A stretch of DNA of 64,000 nucleotides. Source: Parus major (Eukaryota; Chordata; Aves; Passeriformes; Paridae). Numbering within the stretch: position 1 is the first letter of the stretch; each line of letters begins with the position of its first letter. The notes under the pieces were generated by a model that worked only from the letters and a program-made list of their open reading frames with translations, did not search any database and was not told the origin of the DNA. Below, piece by piece: positions 1-12,354 of this stretch. The translations under genes were made by a program, and so were the position numbers. The DNA lies in NCBI RefSeq assembly GCF_001522545.3, contig NC_031771.1, positions 64,856,492 to 64,920,491 on the forward strand, written 5' to 3'.

Positions 1-3000
1 TGCTGTCAAGTGGGACTCCAGGGTGTACCCAAAGTGACTCCAAAATTAGTGCACAACTCCTGCAAAACAGTTCTTCTCTTGGAGAATGAAATCTGGGATG
101 CAGATGAGGATTTATGTACCACCATGCTCAATATTAGAAGCCCTAATTTTAGGGGATTTCTCCTTCATTACCCACATGAGGAATCTGTCTGGGCTGCCAA
201 TTGAGAAAACCCTTTTGATGTGCTCACCAAGGAGAGCTTAAACAAAAGCAAGCAGGGCATCCACAGCCGTGTGGGCAAACGCCTCCTCTGGCTTACTGTG
301 ACACTCTGAAGCAAAAATAAAGCCTCATGCCATTTCACCACTATTTCATTATCAAAGACTACAGGATACAGTAAATTTATTTAACAACTACTACAAATTA
401 GCAGAGCTATAATTAAGCGAGATACTTCAAACATTATGTCTCACCACAGGGGACTGTAAGTCCTTGTGTTGCTTCTTGATGTTATTAGGTCAGAACCTGC
501 TCCTTCAGTTTTCTTCTTCACTTTCTTTTCTAATTACTAATTTTTTTTGACTCCTAGCTATAGCTGTGGAAAGAATTTCTCTGTTGAAATAGGAGGCACT
601 TTTTAATTCACCTTTGTCAGCCTTTATTTCTCATTTCTTGTGGTTTGGACTGTCATATCCTCTGCTCTTTTTTCTTCATTTGTCTTTAGTTTTGTTATTA
701 GTTTGGGTTTTTTTTCTTTCCCTCAGTTTCCAGAGAACCATTCTCTAGCTACATAAAAGCAGTCAGACAGTTCAAGTTACTCTTTATTAGAGTAAAAGTT
801 TTTAAGTTTTTCTGCATAGTTCTTTGCCTGCCAGCCCTACACCTGGTTTACCTCAGGTCCTGCACTGGAAATAAGTTACCTTTTAAATCCAATCACTCTC
901 CAGGACTTTAGTATTCAAATAAAAAACGGGGTTTTTTTGTCACTAGGCACCAACAGCACAAACCATTAACTAAAGGAAGATCTTTGTGATCTCACTTTCA
1001 ATATCACAGCAGCAGATGTGCCTTTCTTTTAAAGAAAAGAAATGGAAGGAAGTGTGAGATGCTCACCAAAAACAAAAACTGAGAAGGAAGATAGGTTCAA
1101 GTATAGGTGTAGAAAAGAGAGTCCATATCTACTCCAGCTCTCACTGAAATTGATCCATGAACATTAACCCCCTGTTTCTTTTTAATCCACACTCAAACAC
1201 AAATGGGAAAATAATTCCAGGGGGTGAATTTCCAACAGCAGGGCAGTATCCCAGAGGGTGGGATGTTCACATCCATGTTTTTGAAGACACAAGAGCTTTG
1301 AGGGTCTGGTCATGCCAAGAAGCAGAACTTCAGAGGCTTGGGAAAATACCCATTGAAAAATAGAGTTAAAAGCATCTAAGATAAAGTGGCAGCTGAACTT
1401 CAGGATTGCAGTTTTGGTTTCAGACAGTCAAAACTGGAGGTGGGCTGGAGCTTATGAATGAGGGAAAGAGAGCAGGAGGGAAAATAAATACATACTATTT
1501 ATATATGCCTGTGACATTAAATAATTGCAAGAAGTATAGTAACTGAATTCCATCCATCTGTCCCACAAACCACCATTAGTCAGTAGATTTTTTATAAGTC
1601 TCCTATCAGAAGAGAGTGTTGAGACTTTCCCCCCCCCTTTTTTCCACTTTCCCTTATGGATCACACTAATGAATCACTATTTTTCTAGTTATTCTCATTT
1701 CTTCTCCAAAGAAGCACTTCATACTTCTGAATTCCAACTTTAATTATCTCTTTAGGAAGATGTTTCACTATGTGTGATTTATTGTACACATGAATCAAAA
1801 AACAGATAAAGTGCATTACCTAATTCTTTCTTTCTTGCATTTTCCTACACTGAATTGCAAAGCAGAAAGTTCAAGTATTTGAAATAAAGTATTGATAAGA
1901 ATAGTCTTGTAATACATAAAAATACATAAAAATTTGGTGCCTGTCACCCAATTTCTTAATGTACAAATTGACTGGGGTTTTATGATATAATACATTAAAA
2001 CATTAAATTGGCTGTTGCAAATGTTAATAGCCAAAGAAATACATTGGTCATCAATATGCATATGCAAGCAGCAAAAATACTATATTGTAGTAACATACAC
2101 AATATATTAATATATTCTTATCTACTTTTATCCCAAAGTTATTTCAAAGCCAAAAATATGTATAATTGACAATACTTAAAATTCCAGGTCTGATGAGTAG
2201 GTACATCACTGCTTATCTTTTTTTTTTTTTGCAATTGGCTTTAAACTGAAATACTAGATGGTTTTTCTTCCATTTAGACATTTTCAAGCAAATATTTATC
2301 CTTTGTAGAAAAAAGAGATTTTGAGTAAAAAATAATTTCCAAAAATGAACTCAGGAAAACAAGGAAAGAATAGCTCTTGGCAATAAGTAAAATCTTATCT
2401 AGTTCTTAAAAATCTAACTAATGCATATTTATGTCATGTGTTGATGCAGGCAGAGGAGATCATCTGATTATTTGACAATAAAAGTATCTTTTCTCCCCCT
2501 TTTATCTGTAAATGATCACAGTTTAGCCACTTCATTAACTCCATGTTTTGAATATTTTACTAGAAAATTTCTCCAAGCTATTGCTACACCAAAATTAAAA
2601 ACTTGTACTTGACTTAGAATGTCTTTTAGGAAGTCATTAATTTTCAATCCAAAGATAAATGATAGAGTTGTTGTTCTGATGACTAATGACGCTAATTGTT
2701 AAACTTGTGCGTTTTACAGTTTCTTATACTTCTTTTTTCTTCTGATGGACTGAAGAGCCCTTCACTTTCAGAAGTCTCAGAGGATGAATTTACATAGAAC
2801 ATCAGGAAGTTCTCTCTTAACCTTCATTTGCTGAGTTAAATGCTTGAATGTTTTATGTATTTATTGGTTATTGTTAGGCTGCTTTCCCAGAACTATAGCT
2901 TTTTCTTTTCCTGAACCTTTTTCATTTAGCAATGCTCATTCTTTACTACTTTTTCTATAAACAATAACATTTTTTTAGTCAGTATTGCCTTGGTTTTGCA

Positions 3001-3380
3001 CAGAGCATTGCATTTGCTATTTTAATGAGGACCTCATCCTCTGAACAATATTGCTTATCTCATAGAAAGACAAGGAGTATTTTGAAAGAATATATATCTT
3101 CAGTTTAGCCCCCTTTTGTCTGTTTTACTTTACAATTTGAAATATGTTTTCTGAAGCTTCAAAGTTCCCTACTGTAGAGCAACAAAAAGATTTACATAAA
3201 CACAGACTTAAGGAGACAAAGAGTGAGATTCATCTCAACATTCACAGACCAACATGCTCAAAACTTAGCTTGGTGCTGGGGTTGGCAGACAAGATGCAGA
3301 ATCTGGAAAAGACTCATGGCCCTTTGGACATCTTAGGGCTTTTCTTGGGGAATGTATGTGTGGGAAACTGAATTATAACA
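1..3380. other. AT-rich unique sequence, no gene seen
   Basis: No coding exon or recognisable transposon was seen. Open frames are all under 90 codons with no family resemblance. Small low-complexity features are a T-run at about 2219-2232 and a short AATACATAAA duplication near 1912-1935. The sequence looks like ordinary intergenic or intronic avian DNA. Confidence 0.6.
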
Positions 3381-3647
3381 TAGAATCATGGAATACTCTG
3401 AGCTGGAAGGGACCCATCAGGATCATTTAGTCCAGCTCCTGGCCCTGCACAGACACCCAACAATCCCACCCTGGGCATCCCTGGCAGCGCTGTCCAAACT
3501 CTCCTGGAGCTCTGGCAGCCTTGGTGCCCATTCCCTGGGGAGCCTGGGCAGTGCCAGCACCCTCTGGGTGAAGAAGGATTTCCTGACATCCCACATGAAC
3601 CTCTGCTGACATTGCTCCAGCCATTCCCTCAGATCCTATCACAGGTC
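3381..3647 (-). mobile_element. CR1 LINE 3' fragment
   Basis: The plus strand reads AGAATCATGGAATACTCTGA, then GCTGGAAGGGACCC and CAGCTCCTGGCCCTGCAC. This is the reverse complement of an avian CR1 3' end, in the variant that carries the 'ctcctggccctgcac' block. The copy runs about 265 bp inward and stops, as expected for a 5'-truncated LINE insertion. Short open frames on both strands here are by-products of the repeat. The same variant recurs at 36572-36670. Confidence 0.9.
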
Positions 3648-6113
3648 TATCAAAGATCAGTCAGTGGAACCCAAAAAAGCTCCAGAGCTCACCAAATCTC
3701 TTGTGAGAGACCTGGATACCTGCACTGACTTGATTTGATCTCCTGCTACTACAATGCAATACTTACTGCAAAACAATATTTAGCCTAAACTGGTAGATGT
3801 GCCCACACTGGCCTCTGGCTTAGGCGTCTAATCTTGAGGCTGAACCTTTCTAAACCAGCTAAATTACAGGGTAGAATAAAGAGACATTTCCCTCCTGCTT
3901 TGCTATGGAAAATAACCAAGTAAAATGGTGTTTGAAGAAGCAGACATTAATGCAGCAGCATTTTTCCCCCTGCTTTGCAATGTGTTTGCTATTGTAACTT
4001 AAGGACCTGCTGTCCTCATTTTTCCTTGGAAGCTACACCAAGCTTCTTAGGTAGCATTGCCTTATGCTTGTTACAAAACACTGCTATTGCAGATTTGGGT
4101 ATAATCTACCAAGTATTTATGGTCCAAGATAAAACTTGCCAGCAAACTTTCCTTTTAAACTTTACCTTTTACATTTTGTGCACAAAGTGTAGAAAGAGTT
4201 CCAAGGCCAGTGACTCTGTTCTTTAAATCCTAGAGCTATTCTTATCAGAGTGAATTGAGAGAACTGAAATTATTTTGTATTTTTAAACTGTTCTTCAATT
4301 AAAAAAAAATGTTATAATTATGAAAATCTGAAGGGGAAAAGAAAAAGATTGGATTTTACCATAGCTAACTAAGTTCAGCTTGAAAACTTTACTCTATGGT
4401 ATTTTTGTACCTGCTTGCCTGTCTAGCAATAAAAAAAAAATTACCTTCAATTGCTTTTCTTACATTACTCCAAAATCCATGGATCCAAGACCTGATAGAC
4501 ATGTTTTTTTCATTCAAACACTGAGCATTAGGTGACCAGAAAAGTGTAACCTGTCCTTCTGTGAGGTCTTGAGTAGCTCAAAGCAGGGCTGCACCTTACA
4601 GTAGCTCATCAGGTTCAAACTTTCATCAAGTGACATAAGCCTCAGTGAGCAAAGCATTGATTTGGTGATAATCAGAAGGTTGGAATGGTAAAATGTGTCA
4701 GGGCACAGAGCTCCTGACAGTTTATTTTCAAGCCTACTGGTTTCAACAATGTATGTAATTACTCACAGACCACAAAACCAGTTTAAGACACCAGAATTAG
4801 CCCCCCTGTTCAGCTCCCATTTAACATTAAAATGCTGGAATCCTGGATGACATTTAACACCAGGATAAAATGAAAATGGAGTTTAAAAAAAATTGTGGAT
4901 CATGGGTGAAGAAGTAGAAATCATACAGAAAAAATATGCAAGAAGTTTGTTCTGCAGAAAGAGGAGAGTGTGATTCTGTGTGAAAGAGAGATAGTTTCAA
5001 CATTTTTCTCAGTCCTCCCACAAACCCAGAGGGAAAGCAGGATTGTAAAATGTGCCTAAGGTTCTGCAAATCTGTGAGTGTCTTTGAAAACAATACCAGC
5101 ATCCAAGTACTGCTGTGCTGCAGACACCTGGCAGGGTTCCACAAAAGAATGAAATGTCGTGCAGATGAAAGATCACAGGAATCCCAGCACCCACAAACTT
5201 CATCCACCCAGAACGAGTCACTAAAACGATGGCCACACCATAACAGATGGCTAATCTGGAGCAAAAGTGCTGCCCTTCATACTTGAAGCTGTTTCATTAA
5301 CAGAATATGCAAAAATTAAGATTTATGATACGTTATGAAATCTTTCACGAAGAGTAAAAGCACTCTGTGTGCTGTGTTGCATTGTATTGATGGTATGAAT
5401 GTAATTTTATAGTTTAGTGCTGGGTTTGATAAAACCCATAATCACTGTTACTTGCTTTGAAATTGCTCAATATGGAAGTTTCTGTCATGAATTCAAGAAC
5501 TTTCCAATAGGTGAGGTTTCTTACTGAATTTGGTTAAAATAAAAGAATTGGCAATTTAAGTCTTGAACTGCTTCAAATCTGAGTGTAAACTTTGAAGAAG
5601 ATATGTTGATATAAACCTCCTAAAATAAGATTGATTCAGTTTATGAACATACTACATTGTCTTTTTGGGGTTTTTGTGCAGGACTTCCAAGCAGACAGTG
5701 AATTATTAAAAACTGATTAGAATAGGCCTCAGTCTGTCCAAATTCAGCATCAGCTTCAATATGTTATAGTTGAATGGTGAAATCTCTTAAGAAAATCTCT
5801 TGCTCTTTATTCACAATGATCCTAAACTGAGAGTATTTGATTTTTTCTTGGACTGTTCAAAAGCTCTGTTGTATCCTTCCCATTTTCCAGCTCATGCTGT
5901 TGAGTTCCTGGATATTAAGATGCTTCTGCTGGTTCAAAGACCCTTCTAGTAGCAGATATTTTCTCACTTGATCAAAGTTTTATACAGCTAATTGCACTGA
6001 CATTAAAAAACTCTCCAAGCTTTTGAGCAATTTCTGGTACTCCATGAAATCTTCAGACTTGTACTTATGTTTGAATAGTACAAAATTTGCAATTTCAGGT
6101 TATATTATTGCCA
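3648..6113. other. Unique sequence between CR1 and LTR fragment
   Basis: No supported gene. The longest open frame on the minus strand (4854-5264, 136 codons) has no recognisable domain, and overlapping frames on both strands are equally open. A-runs occur near 4303 and 4431. The rest is ordinary AT-rich DNA. Confidence 0.55.
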
Positions 6114-6270
6114 CTGTTTAACCCCAGCCAGCAGCCAAGCCTCTCACAGCTCCTTCCTCATTCCCCCACCAGTGAGATCAGGGAGAGAACTGGGAAGCTA
6201 CAAAACTTATGTTGAGATAAAGCCAGTTTAATAAAGCAAAGCCCACATCAGCCACTGGCAAGAAAATTAA
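6114..6270. mobile_element. Avian endogenous retrovirus LTR fragment
   Basis: The segment starts TGTTTAACCCCAGCCAGCAG and continues with a C-rich stretch, a GGGAGAGAA block and TTGAGATAAAGCCAGTTTAA. From memory this order matches a common family of bird LTRs (TguLTR5-like, LTR beginning TGTGGTTTAACCCCAGCC). No second LTR and no gag, pol or env sequence lies nearby, so it is most likely a truncated solo LTR. The family name is recalled, not checked against a library. Orientation is not assigned. Confidence 0.6.
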
Positions 6271-6307
6271 CCACCCCAGCCAAAACAAGTGAAATTATCA
6301 TAAAATA

Positions 6308-6382
6308 TATGGGTAGAATTGAATTTTAGAAAAAAATGAATGGAGTATTAGAAAAAAATATGTATGGGTAGAATTGAATTTA
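6308..6382. repeat. Short direct repeat, about 55-bp offset
   Basis: ATGGGTAGAATTGAATTT occurs at about 6310 and again at about 6364, with two copies of AGAAAAAAAT between them. It looks like a local slippage duplication just beyond the LTR fragment. Confidence 0.75.
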
Positions 6383-7788
6383 TAACTAGTCACTGGAGGA
6401 CTGCAATGAACAAACCATCACTAATACATGGCAACAAAGCCATTTCTTTAAAACTACATTTGAGGTCCAATGTCAAGCCAATTTTTCATGCTTTATGCCA
6501 TGCTAAACTTAAATGTTCTAATTGTGCCATCAACTTAAAAAAAAAGTGTGTTATTTTCTGAAAAATTACTAAACAGCAGCATAAAATGAGAAAGAAGTTG
6601 CAGAGTACCTTATAGGAATAGAATCACAATAAGGCTGGCAGCCTCCAAACAATATTTAATCTAATGCAGTTCAAAACTCTTAAAATATTCTGCCCTTAGA
6701 AAGAGAATATTAGGTTACAAATGTGAAGCACCTCCTTCCAGAGGAGACCAGCATTCCAATTATCAGCTCACAGTAATACTTCAAACACAAATATCACTGG
6801 ACATAGGTCCTACTTTTATGTGCCAAGAGCAACCTATTATTCACAATTTCACTTTTAGTGGCAGAACCACTCAAACTGCATTTCTCAGGTCTGTTATTCA
6901 GAGTGCTTAAAGATCACACTCTGAGCACTCAAGAATAAATCTATCTGGAGCTCTAAGATGAATTATATTACAAAGTTGGCATCAAGTTAAATTGTTCAAG
7001 CAGGGAGAGGAGGTTAAAAAAAGAAACCAAAGCAGAATACCCACAAGTCTTCAGGTACAAAATACAGATATTGGCACTGCCTTCTCAGGTAGGTTCCTAA
7101 TGTTCTGTTGTTGTGATGGAACCAGGAAAAACAAGAATAATTTTTCCATCTTGAGGCAGCATCCTGAAATACACAAGAGGACCATTCTTTGCCATGGAAA
7201 ACATGATTTAGGAAGAATATAAAGTTAGGACATCTAAATATAAAAAACACACAAAACAACCCAAACAAACCAAACAAAAACACTCAAAAAAGCTGATCTC
7301 CATTTAATGTAAGAGGAACTGAAAGGCAAAATAATTCCAAGAATATTCCAAGAATATTCCCAAGGCTATGAAGGCAATAGTAGATGTAGTAGAGCCTCTG
7401 CAGAAGGTCAGAGATTTTGCACTTTTACTCATTACCAGCATTCAACTCCCAGCTGTTCCCATCATTTCCTGTTTTCCTCAGTCATACAAGGATTCTGCTT
7501 ACAAACAAGAAAATGTTATTTCTATACAATCTGCATTATCTTGGAAAGGGAATCATACAGACGCTGGACACTAAACAGAAATGGGATTTAGAGTTGCTGT
7601 GAGTTTCAGCACACAAGCCAGGCAGAATATTGGAAAACCTAAACCGAACACAGCAGTCACAACATCAAACATTAACAAAGAAGCACACTTGAATTCTGTA
7701 TATCTTTTCACTTTCTCATACACTTCATCCAAGCATCTCAAAACTCTTAAAAATATTTATGAAATCTTGCAGAACTTCTGAGAAGTAA
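6383..7788. other. Unique AT-rich sequence with A/C-rich tract
   Basis: No supported gene. A low-complexity A/C-rich tract of AAACAAACC-type repeats lies at about 7240-7289. A short CCAAGAATATT tandem duplication lies at about 7337-7360. Confidence 0.55.
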
Positions 7789-7890
7789 ATTATCATGACT
7801 TGCCACTTTACAGACTGATACACTGAAATTAAAAGACAACTCAGCACTAGAGCTGGGGAAAGAATTTCACACATCTAACACCTTCCCTTC
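7789..7890 (-). mobile_element. Possible MIR-like ancient SINE relic
   Basis: The plus strand shows CCACTTTACAGACTGATACA followed by an A-rich stretch, then CAGCACTAGAGCTGGGGAAA and a C-rich end. This order parallels the reverse complement of the MIR core: 'ccattttacagatgaggaaact', then 'agtggcagagctgggattcgaaccc'. Divergence is high. A chance resemblance is possible. Confidence 0.35.
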
Positions 7891-8299
7891 AGTCCTGAAT
7901 AAAAATGTCTTAAGCTGCCTATAACAAGAAATACTCAGAGACACCCTGGCAGCTCTGAGAGACACATTAATATTAAATTCTATTAAATTGCAAAAATAGA
8001 TGTTTTGCATTTATTGATTTTCTTTCTTGCCATCCCTTCTAAACAGTCAGTGAAGTGTTACAGTTCTCAGAACTGTGCAGATAGAGACTCATCTCATCAA
8101 ATGTCTTGTCTTAAATAGGACTTTTCAATACAGATTCACAGAAAGTGTGAGAGTTTGTAGTGAAGATAAATTCAGATAATCCTGAGAATCTTCCTGAAAA
8201 GCAAGTATCCAGAACTATTTATGTCTCAATATATACCAATCTGAACTTCCATATCTAATCAATTCCCACTTTTTTTCAGTGCAGAGGTTATGATCATTA

Positions 8300-8558
8300 T
8301 GTCATTGAATTGTCAGATTTGGAAAAGACCTGTAAGATCATCAAATCCAACCTTCAACCCAGCACCACCACCCTGTTCCCCACTAAAGCACGTCCTCAAG
8401 TGCCATATGCACATATTGTTTTAAACACCTCCAGGAATTGTGACACCACCACTGCCCTTGTCAGTCTGTACCAAAGCTTTACCACCCTTTCTGTGAAAAA
8501 ATGTATTTCTAATTTCTAATGTAAACCTTGCCTGGTGCAAGGTGAGACCATTTCCTTA
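8300..8558 (-). mobile_element. Old CR1 LINE 3' fragment
   Basis: The order of blocks matches an inverted CR1 3' end: TTTGGAAAAGACCTGTAAGA, ATCATCAAATCCAACCTTCA, a 'cactaaagcacgtcctcaagtgcc'-type block, ACACCTCCAGGAATTGTGAC, then CCACCCTTTCTGTGAAAAAA. The ATTCTATG tail is eroded. This variant differs from the young GGTTTGGGTTGGAAGGG copies elsewhere in the window, so it is an older subfamily. Confidence 0.85.
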
Positions 8559-10762
8559 GGTTTACTGAATGTTCAGTGTCACACGATGATATTTTGTCGA
8601 AGGCGTTCACAGACAAAATGTTAAAATGTATTAAATTAATAATTTCACTGACATGGAATGAAACTGCGATAACTTTACAAGATTTCCAGTGATTTAGCTC
8701 TTCTGTATTGTCTCAGTGTGGTGGCAGAGTACTTGGCCAACAACCTTGCATTAACTTGGTACTGAGAAGTGGAATCTATAAAAGGGAGAATTCCACTGAG
8801 AAAGACGGAACGTGCTGCACTTCAGGCAACAGTAAGTTAAATGTGGCCCTGTGGATGCTGACTGCAAATTGATGGAAGCAAAAAGAAATATTGGACCTAA
8901 TTTGTTCATTGTTATCACCTTTTTCTATTTAATGGACAGTAGCTCTTCAGGAAAGGGACAGCTTCTTCCTGCATTGTGCAGGTGCACAGCCCTGATGTCC
9001 ATGGATCTAACTGAATCTCTAGTATTAAAAACAGGACTCACCCTCAGTCATAGCTAAAATGATAAAATATCTTAAAAGCATGCATTCTAAATAGCCCCCA
9101 AAGAGAAATTTTCACTGATTGGCAGTGGTAGTTTTTATTTTAGGTTTTTGGGCTTTTTTTGTGTTTTGGTGACTTTCTTTTCCTTAAGCTGTTATTTGGA
9201 CAGATAAATTAATTCAACAAAGATTAAATATTCATAAATTGAATAACAGTGAAGAAAAATGGAGGTATTTGATCTAGAGTTTCTTATTTTCCTGTGCTAC
9301 TTTAGGTGTGAACAGTGCAGAACTCAACATCCTCTAAGGCTCACTGTAAAGTACACAGCAGTGTTTTAATCCAGTTCTCAGTTCCAAAATAAAGAGGGTG
9401 AAAATGAGGGTTCCTTGAAAAGGAAATACTTTTGTGAGGTTATTTGTTTTGCCTTTTTTTGTTTGCTTGTTTCCTCTTCCATATGAGATTCTTATGTTTT
9501 TACGGGACACCAGAAATTCAGAGTTTGTCATGTTTTAGCATGGATTGAGAATCAGTGAGATGTGTGAAATGGCTGGACACAGATTACCCACTATGCAGGT
9601 TTCTGATTTAAGTTACGGTGAAATCTGAGATCTAAAGGGTGAGATGGGGAGGTAGAAAGTGCTTTGATCTTTCCTTTTTAAAAAATTTCTTTCCTTATAT
9701 TTCACATTTAATACTTCCATGGGAATTCCTCCCTTATTGTGATAGATTTATCTCAGGAACACAATTAAGTATTCTGTCCTTGAGGCTGAAAGTGTTCTCA
9801 AAGAGTTCTTCCTGTTACTCAAAGAGAAAAAAAAACTGCAGAAAGTGCAACACTTTTTACAGTTTATGAATCCAAATCAGCAGGTCTAGCTGTCCATTGA
9901 TCTACTGACAAGCCCTAATAAATTTTTAAAATACAACTGCATGTCCCTGAAAAAAAAATATATTTTCAGAATTTTTCAGTCCTGAAGGGCATAATTTTTG
10001 ATATTTTAGATATTTACTGTCAGCAGGAAGGCCCAGTATAAAATCAGAACTGCAAACCTACAGACATTTTTGCTGTTGAATCAGTGAATTTGACTGAGGT
10101 AGCCAATTAGTTTGAAGCTGTGCCACTGCACTGATTTCATTGGATTCACAAGCTTAAAAAGTCAGTACCTGTTAATATTCAGACAGAAATCTTCCAGCCT
10201 GTTAATGTACACACAGCTACACGAGTTGTGTACAACATCAATATTTCAACAATTATATTCATTCTGAGGCAAGGGGCTCCCCTCTCAAGAGCTGTACTAA
10301 AGCGTAACTTCATCTTAATTGCTGCTTATCATCCCTTTTCCTGCTCTTTCTCCTTCAGTGATAACACAACCTGTGTGTCACATCCTCACTGCCAGTGGAA
10401 CTCACATCCTTTGTGAAGGAAGGTCTTTTTTTGCAAAGAGATGGGGTGACCTGCTCTCCATTGCTTAGACAAATTAGACTGTACAAGTGACTCTAGAGGT
10501 CCTCAATCTGTCACAAAGCCAATAAAATCCATGGCTAAACCTCCTTCCACATGCCTGCCAAATGTTTCTCCTCACATGTTGACCCACGCTCTATGGATTT
10601 TTCATTTCCCATCCTTCAATCTTTTATTTTCATTTCCTGTTCTGTCTCTAAATTTCTCTTCCCCTGTGCCCACTTACCATATGTTGTGTTCTTCCTGATC
10701 CTACCATCAGACAGAAATCCAGACTCCCATGATCAGAACATACTCTTTGCTGTGTCAGCACA
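8559..10762. other. Unique AT-rich sequence
   Basis: No supported gene. It contains the TATA-box/donor pair listed separately at 8777-8837. Open frames are at most 76 codons before the CR1 boundary and show no family resemblance. Confidence 0.55.
8777..8837 (+). promoter_or_regulatory. TATA-like box followed by donor-like GTAAGT
   Basis: TATAAAAG lies at 8777-8784 and an ideal splice-donor hexamer GTAAGT at 8832-8837, about 50 bp downstream. That spacing would suit a very short first exon. No acceptor, downstream exon or CpG-rich promoter supports it. Each motif alone is expected by chance in 64 kb, so this is a weak candidate for a non-coding transcript or LTR-type promoter. Confidence 0.12.
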
Positions 10763-10836
10763 GATCACAGAACCACAGGAGGGTTTGGGTTGGAAGGGAC
10801 CTGTCATCTACTCCAACACCCTGCAAGGACACCCCC
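10763..10836 (-). mobile_element. Outer CR1, 3' terminal part (split by insertion)
   Basis: The plus strand reads ATCACAGAACCACAGGAGGG, then TTTGGGTTGGAAGGGACC and CTGCAAGGACACCCCC. This is the inverted terminal block of a CR1. It stops abruptly where a plus-strand CR1 begins, and the expected next block (ACTAGACCAGGCTG) resumes only at about 11106. The outer element was therefore interrupted by a later insertion. Confidence 0.85.
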
Positions 10837-11105
10837 AAGGGACCTTGGGAATGGCTTCAAGCTGAAGGAAAATAGGTTTGAATTGGATATTAGGAAAAAA
10901 AATACTCCCTGTGGGTGTGGTGAGGCCCTAGCACAGGGTGCCCAGAGAAGCTGTGGCTGCAACATCCCTGGAAGAATCCAAGGCTGGGTTGGACAGGGCT
11001 TGGAGCAACCTGGGATAGTGGAATGTGTCCCTGCCCATGGCAGGGGATGGAACAAGATGGGCTTTAAGGTTCCTTCCAACCCAAACCATTCTATGATTTC
11101 ATGAT
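10837..11105 (+). mobile_element. Inner CR1 LINE inserted in an older CR1
   Basis: A typical plus-strand CR1 3' segment runs from GGCTTCAAGCTGAAGG through GATATTAGGAAAAAAAAT, CACAGGGTGCCCAGAGAAGC and CTTGGAGCAACCTGGGATAG. It ends CCAACCCAAACCATTCTATG plus a short degenerate tail. It separates two parts of the minus-strand CR1 on either side. No clear target-site duplication is visible, as is usual for CR1. Open frames here on both strands are repeat by-products. Confidence 0.92.
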
Positions 11106-11240
11106 CCTCAACTAGACCAGGCTGTTCACAGCCCCATCCAAACTGACCTTGGATGTTTCCAGGGATGGGCCACCTAACACCTCTCTGGACATCTGTTTCA
11201 CCACCCTCATTGTAGAAAAACTCCTTCTTTTATCTAATCA
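11106..11240 (-). mobile_element. Outer CR1, continuation after the insertion
   Basis: TCAACTAGACCAGGCTGTTC, then CCCCATCCAAACTGACCTTG, GGATGTTTCCAGGGATGGGC and TTTCACCACCCTCATTGTAG match the inward continuation of the inverted CR1 that begins at 10763. Joined in order, the two parts give one co-linear element. Similarity fades after about 11240. Confidence 0.85.
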
Positions 11241-12354
11241 CTGATGACCTACAGGATCTCAAAGACCATCAGCACACAGCCCAAATGAGTGTCCATCCAG
11301 TAAACTTGCCCAACAAAGATGGAGAATCTTTCTCAGTTGTGGACCCCACCTGTTGAAATGGAAGAATCTGACACCATGACCAGACCTTCATTATCTTGCT
11401 CTGTTATGCAGGATTATTTCCATTTCTTTTATGAGGCACTGCTATTTCATACAGCATGGTTCCTGTCAAGAAGTGGTCCAGAGATTTCTTCAGCCTTCTG
11501 AAATATCTGCCAGACCATCCACTGTGGTCCATGGCTTATGACCATCTGTTGCAGAGATCCAGATCCTCGTCACTTAAATTAAGGATACATTTGTCAGCTA
11601 CAACAATGATTGAGCTACACTGACTTGAGGATGAATTGATTAATGGACTCTTCAGAGAAGTGCAGCCATTCACAAGCCAGGCATAACTGGCATTCATGAA
11701 ACATTCTGGTAAGCCCCCAAAAGTGGTGGAGGAATCCAGTTTCCCACATCATCACCAAACTGGGAGGAAATAAGAAAAAACTACCATCTGGCACACTATT
11801 TCTTTGCCCCTGTGAACTTTTAAAATGATGATGTTGTCATATTAATGAGGAGAAAGTGTTTAATTTATTAATTCATCTTTAAAAATTATGGGTGAAGTTG
11901 TGTACCTAGTCATGACATCTTTTCCTAATTTGATGCATTAAGGAATGTTATATTTGATATCATCAAATGATCTCCCTTAATTATGACAATGGGTAACGAT
12001 GGCCATTAAAGGAATGACATTTGTCACCATCAGTTGTGGCAAGGGTAATGAATAATGAACAAGGCAAAATTTCCACAGAGACTTTACAGTCTTATATTCC
12101 ACTCAGCAGCAGGCTAGAGAAAACAGAAACAAAATAGTTCCCTGAGGACAAAAAAAGTTTGAGTTTGAGGAAGACAGGAGAGAAACTTTAAAACTCTAAC
12201 ACACTAGCCAAGGAAGATATGGATTAATGATGTGGCATTAAAAAAACACCAAAACTTAAAAGCCTTGTGAGCAAATCCACCTTATTAGATCTGCAATAAT
12301 ATCACCCTATATAATATTTTCATAAAGAAACACAAACCAGTTTTTAATGTGACT
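11241..12354. other. Unique sequence between CR1 copies
   Basis: No gene or recognisable repeat. Moderately GC-rich at 11260-11760, then strongly AT-rich. The first part could be further decayed transposon sequence, but I could not match it to a family. Confidence 0.45.

Noticed and set aside
4854..5264. Longest ordinary open frame, 136 codons, minus strand
   Set aside because: No domain, no signal of codon preference, overlapping frames on both strands also open. The length is not surprising in 64 kb of AT-rich DNA.
10790..11104. Overlapping ~100-codon frames on both strands
   Set aside because: Both are by-products of the nested CR1 sequence.
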